Source of the DNA: Ruegeria halocynthiae
GTDB taxonomy: Bacteria > Pseudomonadota > Alphaproteobacteria > Rhodobacterales > Rhodobacteraceae
NCBI RefSeq assembly: GCF_000743705.1
Contig: NZ_JQEZ01000001.1
Span: 1,176,016-1,240,015, forward strand
Reading direction: 5' to 3'
DNA length: 64,000 nt
The notes beneath the pieces are model-generated. The model saw only the letters and a program-made list of their open reading frames with translations. It was not told the DNA's origin and searched no databases. Both the position numbers and the translations under genes were made by a program. Of the stretch, positions 52,462 to 60,487 are shown in pieces (position 1 is the stretch's first letter; each line of letters begins with the position of its first letter).

Positions 52462-53492
52462 CCCGAACTGCTGTTGTCATCTGCCCTGGTCGTGGCACCT
52501 ATAACAAGCCCGAGCTGGGCTATCTGCACCGCCACCACGCGCATCGGACGGATCTGTTTCACCGCTTTGACACCATCCGGGCCGAGGCGGGGCAGCAAGC
52601 GGTCACTGCATTGGATGGTGCCGATCGGTATACGGTGGGCACCTATTCCCGGGGCGATGTGGCCTCACCCCTGATCTACGCCGCGTCCTTGGCTGACGCA
52701 CAGGCGTTGGCCGAAGATATCGAGGTGGTCGCGGTCACTGGAAACTCGATGGGGTGGTATATTGCGCTGGCAGCCGGTGGGGCGCTGTCGCCGGAAAACG
52801 GGTTTCGTGTCGTGAATACGATGGGCACGCTGATGCAGGATCATATGATCGGCGGGCAATTGGTCTATCCTCATGTCGATGAAGACTGGGAAAAAGACGC
52901 GGACAGAAAGGCCGAGTTGCTGGCGGATGTGGCGCGGATCAACGCAAAGGATGGCCACGATCTGGCGCTGTCCATTGATTTGGGCGGAATGCTGGTTCTG
53001 GCTGGAAACGAAGACGGGTTGACGGCGTTCGAAGCCTCGCATCTGGTGGTGCAGGATCGGTTTCCGATGCGCTTGGCCAACCATGCCGCCTTTCACACGC
53101 GGTTGCAGGCCCCCGTGGCCGCCGAAGGCCGCAACGTGTTGGGGATAAACCTGTTCGGCCAGCCGCGCCATCCGTTGATCGACGGGCGCGGCGAAATCTG
53201 GTGGCCGGGTGCGACGGATACGCGGGCCCTATGGGACTACACGCTGGGTCATCAGGTGACCGAGACCTTTGACTTCACTCATGCGATCCAGACAGCGGCG
53301 CGTGAGTTCGCCCCCGACCTGTTCATTGTCACCGGCCCCGGTGCAACGCTGGGTGGGGCCGTAGCGCAATCACTGGTGCTGGCCGATTGGCAGGGCATGT
53401 CGGACAAGGCGGCGTTTCAGGCCCGGCAGGACGCCAATCCCTTACTGGTCGCCATGGGGCGCGCGGATCAACGGGCGCTTGCAACCTCCTGA
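52458..53492 (+). CDS. Malonyl-CoA:ACP transacylase-like acyltransferase
   Basis: A 344-residue FabD-fold protein. Catalytic elements are VVAVTGNSMGWYIALAAGGALS (nucleophile Ser in GNSMG, where FabD has GHSLG) and ANHAAFHTRLQAP with the catalytic His. The N-terminal VICPGRGTYNKPELGYLHRH replaces FPGQGSQ. It is translationally coupled to the fused E1 gene, an unusual pairing that suggests it moves an acyl group made by, or entering, the oxoacid route. Confidence 0.75.
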   Translation: MTRTAVVICPGRGTYNKPELGYLHRHHAHRTDLFHRFDTIRAEAGQQAVTALDGADRYTVGTYSRGDVASPLIYAASLADAQALAEDIEVVAVTGNSMGWYIALAAGGALSPENGFRVVNTMGTLMQDHMIGGQLVYPHVDEDWEKDADRKAELLADVARINAKDGHDLALSIDLGGMLVLAGNEDGLTAFEASHLVVQDRFPMRLANHAAFHTRLQAPVAAEGRNVLGINLFGQPRHPLIDGRGEIWWPGATDTRALWDYTLGHQVTETFDFTHAIQTAAREFAPDLFIVTGPGATLGGAVAQSLVLADWQGMSDKAAFQARQDANPLLVAMGRADQRALATS

Positions 53493-53531
53493 CGCCGCGC
53501 CGATGATCCGCATAACCTCAAGGAGTCTGTA

Positions 53532-54803
53532 GTGAGTGACCACGACCAGTCCCTCTGGCTGAAAACCTGCCGCGAGCATGTCGACAGCACCTCTCTGACC
53601 AGTGATATAGCCGTTGATCTGGCGGTGATTGGCGGTGGCTATACGGGGTGTTCCGCCGCATTGGCCGCAGTGCAGGCAGGGGCGTCGGTTTGCCTGCTTG
53701 AAGCGCAAGAGATCGGCCACGGAGGTTCGGGGCGCAACGTCGGGCTGGCGAATGCCGGGCTGTGGCTGCCACCTGCGGATATCCGCGCGCATCTGGGGGC
53801 CGAAGCCGGGGGGCGGTTGATCGACCTGCTGGCGGCAGCACCGGCAGAGGTGTTTCGCCTGATCGACACGCATGAAATCGCGTGCGACCCCGTGCGCAAC
53901 GGGACCCTGCACTGCGCACATTCCGCGTCGGGGTTGCGCGATATACAGGCCCGCCACGCGCAGCTCAGCGCCACGGGCGCGCCGGTTGAGCTGATATCAG
54001 CCGAACAGACAGGCCAGCGCACAGGCAGCGCGATGTTCCACGGTGGCCTGTTTGATCCACGCGCGGGCGCCATCCAGCCGCTTGCCTACGTTCGGGGGCT
54101 GGCACGGGCCGCTGCACAGGCCGGGGTTCGGCTGTTCATGCAAAGTCCTGTCCAATCCATGCAGCACGAGGCGGGCGTCTGGACGCTAACATCCACCCGG
54201 GGCACCGTCCGCGCCAAAAAAGTGATTCAGGCGACAAATGCATATCACCAGAACCTTCAGGGTTCGGCCCCTGCTTATGTGCCGGTTTATTATTTCCAGT
54301 ATGCCACCGCCCCTTTGTCCGACAACCTACGTGCGGGCATCCTGCCGGGCGGCGAAGGGGGCTGGGATACCGGCCTGATCATGACCTCGTTCCGTATGGA
54401 TCAAGATGGGCGTTTCATCCTCGGAGCGATGGGAGATCTGGGCCACGCGGGGCGGGCGGCCCATACCGGATGGGCAAAGCGCAAGATGGCGCAGCTCTAC
54501 CCGCAGCTTGCCAACCAATCGCTGGTCGAGGGGTGGCATGGGCGAATTGCGATGACTTCGGATCATATTCCAAAGATCACGCGGATCGGTCCCAATGCCC
54601 TGTCGGTTCACGGGTTTTCCGGGCGCGGTATTGGACCGGGCACAGTATTTGGCCGTCTGGTGGCAGAAAGCCTGCTGAACGATGACCCAAGCGTGCTGCC
54701 TGTCCCGGCAGTTTCAGAGTATCACGAAAACTGGACCGGTCTGCGCCGCGCCTACTTTGAAACCGGTGCCGCGTTGACGCATTTCGTCAAGGCGCGCTTT
54801 TGA
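53532..54803 (+). CDS. FAD-dependent oxidoreductase, DAO/glycine oxidase type
   Basis: A 423-residue flavoprotein starting at GTG 53532 (AAGGAG upstream). DLAVIGGGYTGCSAALAAVQAGASVCLLEA is the FAD-binding fold; GSGRNVGLANAGLWLPP and the C-terminal HGRIAMTSDHIPKITRIGPNALSVHGFSGRGIGPGTVFGRLVAE match the gamma-glutamylputrescine-oxidase-like DAO group that oxidises amines. It follows the acyltransferase gene by 39 bp and may form one operon with it. Confidence 0.85.
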   Translation: MSDHDQSLWLKTCREHVDSTSLTSDIAVDLAVIGGGYTGCSAALAAVQAGASVCLLEAQEIGHGGSGRNVGLANAGLWLPPADIRAHLGAEAGGRLIDLLAAAPAEVFRLIDTHEIACDPVRNGTLHCAHSASGLRDIQARHAQLSATGAPVELISAEQTGQRTGSAMFHGGLFDPRAGAIQPLAYVRGLARAAAQAGVRLFMQSPVQSMQHEAGVWTLTSTRGTVRAKKVIQATNAYHQNLQGSAPAYVPVYYFQYATAPLSDNLRAGILPGGEGGWDTGLIMTSFRMDQDGRFILGAMGDLGHAGRAAHTGWAKRKMAQLYPQLANQSLVEGWHGRIAMTSDHIPKITRIGPNALSVHGFSGRGIGPGTVFGRLVAESLLNDDPSVLPVPAVSEYHENWTGLRRAYFETGAALTHFVKARF

Positions 54804-54825
54804 TCTGTACGACGTGGGCTTGCGT

Positions 54826-55728
54826 TCAGCCCTGCAGCGTCGCGGCGATGGCTTCGATCCGGTCGCGCAGCCAACGGTGGGCCGGATCGTTGGCGGATCG
54901 TTGGTGCCACACCATGTAGATCGAAACCGGTTCACAGGCGAAAGGCAGGGGCGCACAATCCAGCCCGGCCAAAGGCCCAAGCCGCATCAACGCCGTGTCG
55001 GTCGAAATCAGGCCTGTGCCCTTCACAAAGGATGGAATGGCGTTGAAATGGGGCAGGGTGACAGTTGGTGGCCGAATCCGCGTCTGATCCACGCCACGCA
55101 TGACCGCGCGCGAACTGCGGCCATCGGCAAAACGAACCTCGACATGTTCTGTGGCGCAATAGCTTGGCCAATCGCCGGGTGGTGTGCGTTGATCCTTGTC
55201 GTAAAAGATCATCAGCGGGCTGCTGAGCACACGTTTCTGAAAGATGTCGGGCCCATCCGGGGGCAGGGGTGTCAACATCAGCTGGCATCTGTCTCCGCGC
55301 AACAAGGCGGGGTCCGGAACACCTGACGGGATGAAGCCCAGCCGTAAACGCACGCCCTCGGCCCGGGTCGCGCGCAGGAGCTGCGGAAAAATCAACTCGC
55401 GCGGCATGTCATTGGTGGCAATCTGAATGTCCATCTCTTCGGATTGCGGGTCAAAGGGACGTTCCTCGGTCAGGGCGCGCATACCATCCAGAACCCGCTG
55501 GACTGGCTCTTTCAGGGACAAGGCGCGTTCCGTCGGTGTCAGCCCCTGTCCTGAGCGAACAAACAGCGGGTCCCCCAACACCTGACGCAGTTTGCCCAAG
55601 GTGTGGCTGATTGCCGATTGCGTGACACCCAGCCGGTCTGCCGCCTTAGAGACCGAGCTTTCTTCGAGGATGGTCAGGAAAGTGCGTAAGACCTTTCCGT
55701 CCAGATCCGTGAAATCAGTTTTGTTCAT
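54826..55728 (-). CDS. LysR family regulator, divergent from rdhA
   Basis: A 300-residue LTTR of the NodD/aromatic-responsive type: DLDGKVLRTFLTILEESSVSKAADRLGVTQSAISHTLGKLRQVLGDPLFVRSGQG. The effector domain follows. It is divergent from the reductive dehalogenase gene with 75 bp between starts and a palindrome in between, so it is the likely activator; a halogenated aromatic inducer is inference. Confidence 0.88.
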   Translation of the reverse strand: MNKTDFTDLDGKVLRTFLTILEESSVSKAADRLGVTQSAISHTLGKLRQVLGDPLFVRSGQGLTPTERALSLKEPVQRVLDGMRALTEERPFDPQSEEMDIQIATNDMPRELIFPQLLRATRAEGVRLRLGFIPSGVPDPALLRGDRCQLMLTPLPPDGPDIFQKRVLSSPLMIFYDKDQRTPPGDWPSYCATEHVEVRFADGRSSRAVMRGVDQTRIRPPTVTLPHFNAIPSFVKGTGLISTDTALMRLGPLAGLDCAPLPFACEPVSIYMVWHQRSANDPAHRWLRDRIEAIAATLQG

Positions 55729-55741
55729 ACCATCTATGATT

Positions 55742-55751
55742 ATTCATGAAT
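55742..55751. promoter_or_regulatory. Palindrome in the lysR-rdhA divergent promoter
   Basis: ATTCATGAAT (55742-55751) is a perfect 10-bp palindrome 14 bp upstream of the LysR ATG and 52 bp from the rdhA ATG, positioned as an LTTR recognition site. Confidence 0.4.
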
Positions 55752-55803
55752 GGATTTGCTGTCCATCGCGCATTAGGTGACTCTCAGCAGCAGGAGATAT
55801 GCG

Positions 55804-58800
55804 ATGGGATTGCGCTTTTTTTCGGATAAGAACCGGCCTGTTCACAACGGGCCCTATCCGTTGGAGAGGTTGGCCCGGCAACATCAGATGCCCGACCTGT
55901 CGCAGGTGCCGGCGATGTCCGCCCTGGGGTTTCACCGGCCCGAGGACCCGGCAAGCATTGTCAACGCGATGGGCGAGTTTCAGGCGATGATGGATGCGAT
56001 CCGCGACGGGTTGGTCAACCCGGTGGCGTCAGACATCCCGGACAGCCCGGTTGAGCGCGCCAACCACCTGAAGTCGTTTGGGTATTTCAACGACGCGTCG
56101 ATGATGGGCTGCGGGCCGTTACAGTCCGATGCCTTGCTGAAAGACCCGCGCCGCAACCCCGATATCGACCGTCTGGCCCACGCGTTGAAAACGCGGCAAA
56201 CCAAAACGCTGGCGTCTGGTATCGACGTGATCATGGCTGATCTGAAAGACAGTATGGAGGCCGCGCCCAAGCCGATGGACACGCACCGTCATGCCATCGT
56301 CTTTCTTTATGAACACAACCGCGACCCCGAACCGACAGAGCTGGGTGCAGAGTGGATCACGGATGCACAAGATCACCGTGCCTGCCTGCTGGCGACCGAG
56401 AATGCGGTGGTGATCGCCAACTATATCCGCCTGCTGGGCTTTGATGCGCGGGCGCATTCGGCGATGTCATCCGAGGTTGATCTGGGACGATTGGCTGTGG
56501 CGGCTGGTCTGGCCTCGGTCGAGGATGGCGCGGTTGTGGCCCCTTGGCTGGGCACACGCTTTGGGTTGGCCGCCGTGACCACGGAAATGGAAATCGCCCA
56601 TGATCAGCCATTGCGCCCCATGGCGCAGCAGCCGTGGTTTCGCACACAGGGGCCAGCGTGGTGGCTGGGCGCGGGCTTTGCCAAGAACGCGTTGAACCGC
56701 GATCCTTACGCCAAGCGGCGCTATGTCGATGGCGCGCATCCGTTCGAAAAGCTCAAGCGGGTCGAGACGCCCACCACCTATATCGACGAGGAAAACGTGG
56801 CCCGTGTGCCCAAACGCGCCGACATGTTCGCACGGGCACAGTTCGGGGATATGGGCAAGGCACTGCAGGACGCGGCAAAAGGGGGGTATTACGTCCGTAA
56901 GGCCGCCCCCAGTTTCGCGCAACGCCGGGCGTTGGGCGCGTTTGTGTTGTTGCAGGATGGCGAAAGCACGGATGCCACACCGCCCACGGATGCGGCGCGC
57001 AATGCCGCGAACATCAAGGCCGCGACCTATTTTCTTGGCGTCGACGCGGTCGGCCTTAGCCGCTGCCCCGATTGGGCATGGTATTCGCATGACGCGACAG
57101 GGGATGAGATCACGCCGCCCCATGATCAGGCCGTCAGCATGATCATTGATCAGGGCTATGAAACGATGGAGGGCGCCAGCGGCGACGATTGGATCAGTGT
57201 CGCCCAGTCGATGCGCGCCTATCTGCGGTTCTCGCTGCTGGGCGGGGTGATTGCGCAGCAGATCCGCAACCTCGGTTACAAGGCCAAGGCCCATACGGTG
57301 ATGGATGGCGAAGTGCTGCAACCGCCTCTGCTGCTGCTGTCCGGGCTGGGTGAGGTCAGCCGGATCGGAGAGGTCATCCTGAACCCCTATCTGGGACCGC
57401 GCCTGAAATCGGGTGTTGTGACAACTGATATGCCGATGACCCATGACAGGCCCATTGATTTCGGTCTTCAGACATTCTGTGAAAGCTGCAACAAATGCGC
57501 CCGCGAATGCCCCTCGGGCGCGATCACCGCCGGGCCGAAGCTGATGTTCAACGGTTATGAAATCTGGAAATCCGACAGCCAGAAATGCGCAACCTACCGG
57601 ATCACCACGCCGGGCGGGGCGATGTGCGGGCGGTGCATGAAGACGTGTCCATGGAACCTTGAGGGTATCTTCAAGGAAAAACCGTTCCGCTGGGCGGCGA
57701 TGAACCTTCCGCAGGCCGCGCCCGTGTTGGCCAAGCTGGATGATGCCGTGGGCAATGGTGGGTTGAACGATACCAAGAAATGGTGGTGGGATATCGAACT
57801 GCAGGCCGACGGGGCCTATCGCCCGACAACCCACCCGTTGAACCGGCGCGACCTGCAAAAGGATCTGGACCTAAAGTACGAGGATCAGACCCTGGCTGTT
57901 TACCCGGCCTTTCTGGCCCCGCACCCGTGGCCCTATCCCTTTGCCATGGACCGCGAATCCGGGATTGCCGCCTATGAGGCGATGGTGACAGCCGCGGAAT
58001 ACAAGGCTCGCAAGGCCGCCGGGGATATGTCAGTCATCCACCGATACTCTATCGCGGGTGATGCGCCGGTGATGCGGGTCGCGCTGACCAAGGTCGATAA
58101 GATGACGGCGGATGTGACCAAATATGAGTTCTCAGCCCTCGATGGTGCGCCTTTGCCCGACTGGACCGCAGGGGCACACCTGGACGTGCTGGTCGCGCCG
58201 GAATTCCTGCGCCAGTATTCGATGTCCGGTGATCCGTCTGACCGGTTCACATATCAGATCGGTGTGCTGCGCGAGGACGAAGGGCGCGGCGGCTCGGCCC
58301 TGCTGCATCGGATATTCAACGAAGGGCGCAAGGTCTTCGTCTCGAAACCGATCAACCATTTCGAACTGGATGAGACGGCGACCAGAACCTTTTTGATGGG
58401 CGGCGGGATCGGGATTACGCCGATGATCGCCTTTGCCCATCGCCTTTACAGCTTGGGTAAACCGTTTGACCTGCATTATTCCGCCAGCACCCGCGCGGGC
58501 GCAGGGTATCTGACCGATCTGGCGGCGATGCCCTGGGCCGATCACGTGCATTACCATTTCTCGGACGAAGGCACCCGCGCTGATCTGGACGCTATCCTCT
58601 CGGGTTATCGAAACGGCTGGCACGTCTATACCTGCGGGCCGGATCGATACATGGACGGCGTCATTCAGGCGGCAGAGCGCCAGAACTTCCCCGAAGAGGC
58701 GCGGCATCTGGAGTATTTCTCGGTCCCAGAGCAGCCGGAGTACGAAAACCACCCCTTTATCCTGAAGCTGGCCCAATCGGGTCTGCAACTGAACGTTCCC

Positions 58801-59016
58801 GAAGACAAAGACGCCGCTCAGGTGTTGAACGAGGCGGGTATTCACGTGGATGTGAAGTGCGCCGATGGCATCTGCGGGGTCTGCAAATGCGGTGTGATCG
58901 CAGGCGATATCGAACACCGCGATTTCGTTTTGTCCAACAGACAGCGTGAAGGGGCAATGATCCTGTGCCAAAGCCGTGCGGCCAAGGCGGGCGGCGTGGT
59001 TGAGATCGACCTGTGA
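55804..59016 (+). CDS. Self-sufficient reductive dehalogenase (RdhA fused to FAD/NAD reductase and ferredoxin)
   Basis: A 1070-residue protein starting at ATG 55804 (AGGAG upstream). Residues 1-about 680 are a corrinoid/Fe-S dehalogenase: an N-terminal half-copy and the core share a repeated pattern (LGFDARAHSAM...VTTEMEIAHDQPL versus LGYKAKAHTVM...VTTDMPMTHDRPI). Two 4Fe-4S sets follow (Cys559, 562, 565, 569; Cys595, 608 and CMKTCPW). Residues about 740-985 are a ferredoxin reductase-type FAD/NAD module (RQYSMSG, GGGIGITPMIAF, YTCGPD). A plant-type 2Fe-2S ferredoxin closes it (Cys1019, 1024, 1027 and a late Cys). No Tat signal and no rdhB: the cytosolic, catabolic type, like BhbA from Comamonas. 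The substrate is likely a halogenated phenolic (inference). Confidence 0.9.
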   Translation: MGLRFFSDKNRPVHNGPYPLERLARQHQMPDLSQVPAMSALGFHRPEDPASIVNAMGEFQAMMDAIRDGLVNPVASDIPDSPVERANHLKSFGYFNDASMMGCGPLQSDALLKDPRRNPDIDRLAHALKTRQTKTLASGIDVIMADLKDSMEAAPKPMDTHRHAIVFLYEHNRDPEPTELGAEWITDAQDHRACLLATENAVVIANYIRLLGFDARAHSAMSSEVDLGRLAVAAGLASVEDGAVVAPWLGTRFGLAAVTTEMEIAHDQPLRPMAQQPWFRTQGPAWWLGAGFAKNALNRDPYAKRRYVDGAHPFEKLKRVETPTTYIDEENVARVPKRADMFARAQFGDMGKALQDAAKGGYYVRKAAPSFAQRRALGAFVLLQDGESTDATPPTDAARNAANIKAATYFLGVDAVGLSRCPDWAWYSHDATGDEITPPHDQAVSMIIDQGYETMEGASGDDWISVAQSMRAYLRFSLLGGVIAQQIRNLGYKAKAHTVMDGEVLQPPLLLLSGLGEVSRIGEVILNPYLGPRLKSGVVTTDMPMTHDRPIDFGLQTFCESCNKCARECPSGAITAGPKLMFNGYEIWKSDSQKCATYRITTPGGAMCGRCMKTCPWNLEGIFKEKPFRWAAMNLPQAAPVLAKLDDAVGNGGLNDTKKWWWDIELQADGAYRPTTHPLNRRDLQKDLDLKYEDQTLAVYPAFLAPHPWPYPFAMDRESGIAAYEAMVTAAEYKARKAAGDMSVIHRYSIAGDAPVMRVALTKVDKMTADVTKYEFSALDGAPLPDWTAGAHLDVLVAPEFLRQYSMSGDPSDRFTYQIGVLREDEGRGGSALLHRIFNEGRKVFVSKPINHFELDETATRTFLMGGGIGITPMIAFAHRLYSLGKPFDLHYSASTRAGAGYLTDLAAMPWADHVHYHFSDEGTRADLDAILSGYRNGWHVYTCGPDRYMDGVIQAAERQNFPEEARHLEYFSVPEQPEYENHPFILKLAQSGLQLNVPEDKDAAQVLNEAGIHVDVKCADGICGVCKCGVIAGDIEHRDFVLSNRQREGAMILCQSRAAKAGGVVEIDL

Positions 59017-59144
59017 TTCGGTATTTGGAATCGATATCATGAAACCAAAAAATGGTCGTTCTGGCCATGGACGCCAGTGAATAGCTGCACTAACGTCCCC
59101 CGCGAACCCCAGTGAATCCTGATCCACAGGTACGAGGTATTTTC

Positions 59145-60011
59145 ATGGATTATCACAGCCCCGCCAGCTTTGCCGAAGCCTCGGCACTGGCCGCAAATGC
59201 AACGGGCATTACTCGGTTTCTGGCGGGCGGCACGGATGTTTTGGTGCAGCTGCGCTCGGAACTAGTGACGCCCGATACGCTGATCGACATCAAGAAGATC
59301 GACGGCGTCAGCGACATCACCCGCAATGTCGACGGCAGCTGGACGCTGGGTGTCGCAGCAACCGGCGCAGAGATGAGCGAACATCCCGAACTGTCCGGCG
59401 ACTGGCCCGGTGTGGTCGAGGCGATGGACCTGATCGGCTCGACTCAGGTGCAGGGCCGCGCGACGCTGACCGGCAACCTGTGCAACGGCTCGCCCGCAGC
59501 TGATTCCGTCCCGGCGATGGTTGCCGCAGGTGTGACGGTGACGATCACCGGCCCCGACGGGAACCGCACAATTGCCGCCGAAGGCATTCCCGCAAGCCCC
59601 GGCAAGACCACACTGACCAAGGGTGAGGTGGTTACAGCCGTGAACATCCCCGCACGGGGCGAGAACGGCGGCGACGCCTATCTGCGTTTCATCCCGCGCA
59701 CGGAAATGGACATCGCCGTGGTTGGCGTTGGCGTCAGCCTGCGGCTGGACGGCGACACCATCACCGAGGCGCGCGTGTCGCTGGGGGCAGTGGCCCCGAC
59801 CGTGTTGCTGGTCGATGACTGCGCCAAGGCGATCATCGGCAGCACGCTGGACGATGTGGCGTTGGATGCGCTGGCGGCTGCGGCCTCGGCCGCGTGTAAC
59901 CCGATCGACGACAAACGCGGCACCATCGAATTCCGCACCGAAGTTGCTGGCGTTCTGGCCAAACGCGCCGCGAAAATCGCCTATGCCCGCGCAAAGGGAG
60001 AGCAAGCATGA
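59145..60011 (+). CDS. Molybdenum hydroxylase FAD subunit
   Basis: A 288-residue medium subunit of a xanthine dehydrogenase-family enzyme, start ATG 59145 (ACGAGG upstream). TRFLAGGTDVLVQLRSELVTPDTLIDIKKI and GRATLTGNLCNGSPAADSVPAMVAAG are the two FAD motifs; RFIPRTEMDIAVVGVGV follows. No 4Fe-4S insert as in the beta subunit of 4-hydroxybenzoyl-CoA reductase. Its stop overlaps the next gene (ATGA). Confidence 0.92.
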   Translation: MDYHSPASFAEASALAANATGITRFLAGGTDVLVQLRSELVTPDTLIDIKKIDGVSDITRNVDGSWTLGVAATGAEMSEHPELSGDWPGVVEAMDLIGSTQVQGRATLTGNLCNGSPAADSVPAMVAAGVTVTITGPDGNRTIAAEGIPASPGKTTLTKGEVVTAVNIPARGENGGDAYLRFIPRTEMDIAVVGVGVSLRLDGDTITEARVSLGAVAPTVLLVDDCAKAIIGSTLDDVALDALAAAASAACNPIDDKRGTIEFRTEVAGVLAKRAAKIAYARAKGEQA

Positions 60012-60487
60012 GCAAGTTCCACGTATCCACCACCGTAAACGGGGACGCGGTCGAATACCTGTGCGACCCGCGCGAAACCCTGCTGGATTGCCTGCGAGAC
60101 AAGCTGAACCTGACCGGCGCGAAAGAGGGCTGCGGTACTGGCGATTGCGGCGCGTGCTCAGTCTCGGTTGATGGCCGTCTGGTTTGCTCGTGCCTGATGC
60201 TGGGGGTCGAGGCCGAGGGCAAGCAGATCGACACAGTCGAGGGCATCGCAGAGGGCGACGTACTACACCCGCTGCAAAAGAACTTTATCGAACATGCCGC
60301 CTTGCAATGTGGCGTCTGCACGCCGGGCATTCTGGTGGCTGCCAAGTCGCTGCTGGAAAAGAACCCCAGCCCGACCGAGGAAGAAGCACGGTACTGGCTG
60401 GCAGGCAACCTGTGCCGCTGCACGGGCTATGACAAGATTATTCGCGCTGTGATGGAAACAGCCGAAGAGCTGCGGGAGGCTTCGTAA
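60008..60487 (+). CDS. Molybdenum hydroxylase 2Fe-2S subunit
   Basis: A 159-residue small subunit carrying two [2Fe-2S] clusters: plant-type GCGTGDCGACSVSVDGRLVCSC and the four-helix-type QCGVCTPGILVAAK with GNLCRCTGYDKII. All eight cysteines are present. It transfers electrons from the Mo site to the FAD subunit. Starts and ends within the neighbours (overlaps of 4 and 1 bp). Confidence 0.95.
   Translation: MSKFHVSTTVNGDAVEYLCDPRETLLDCLRDKLNLTGAKEGCGTGDCGACSVSVDGRLVCSCLMLGVEAEGKQIDTVEGIAEGDVLHPLQKNFIEHAALQCGVCTPGILVAAKSLLEKNPSPTEEEARYWLAGNLCRCTGYDKIIRAVMETAEELREAS

Noticed and set aside
56467..57858. 463-codon minus-strand frame inside the dehalogenase gene
   Set aside because: Shadow frame; the plus strand carries all cofactor motifs in one continuous reading.
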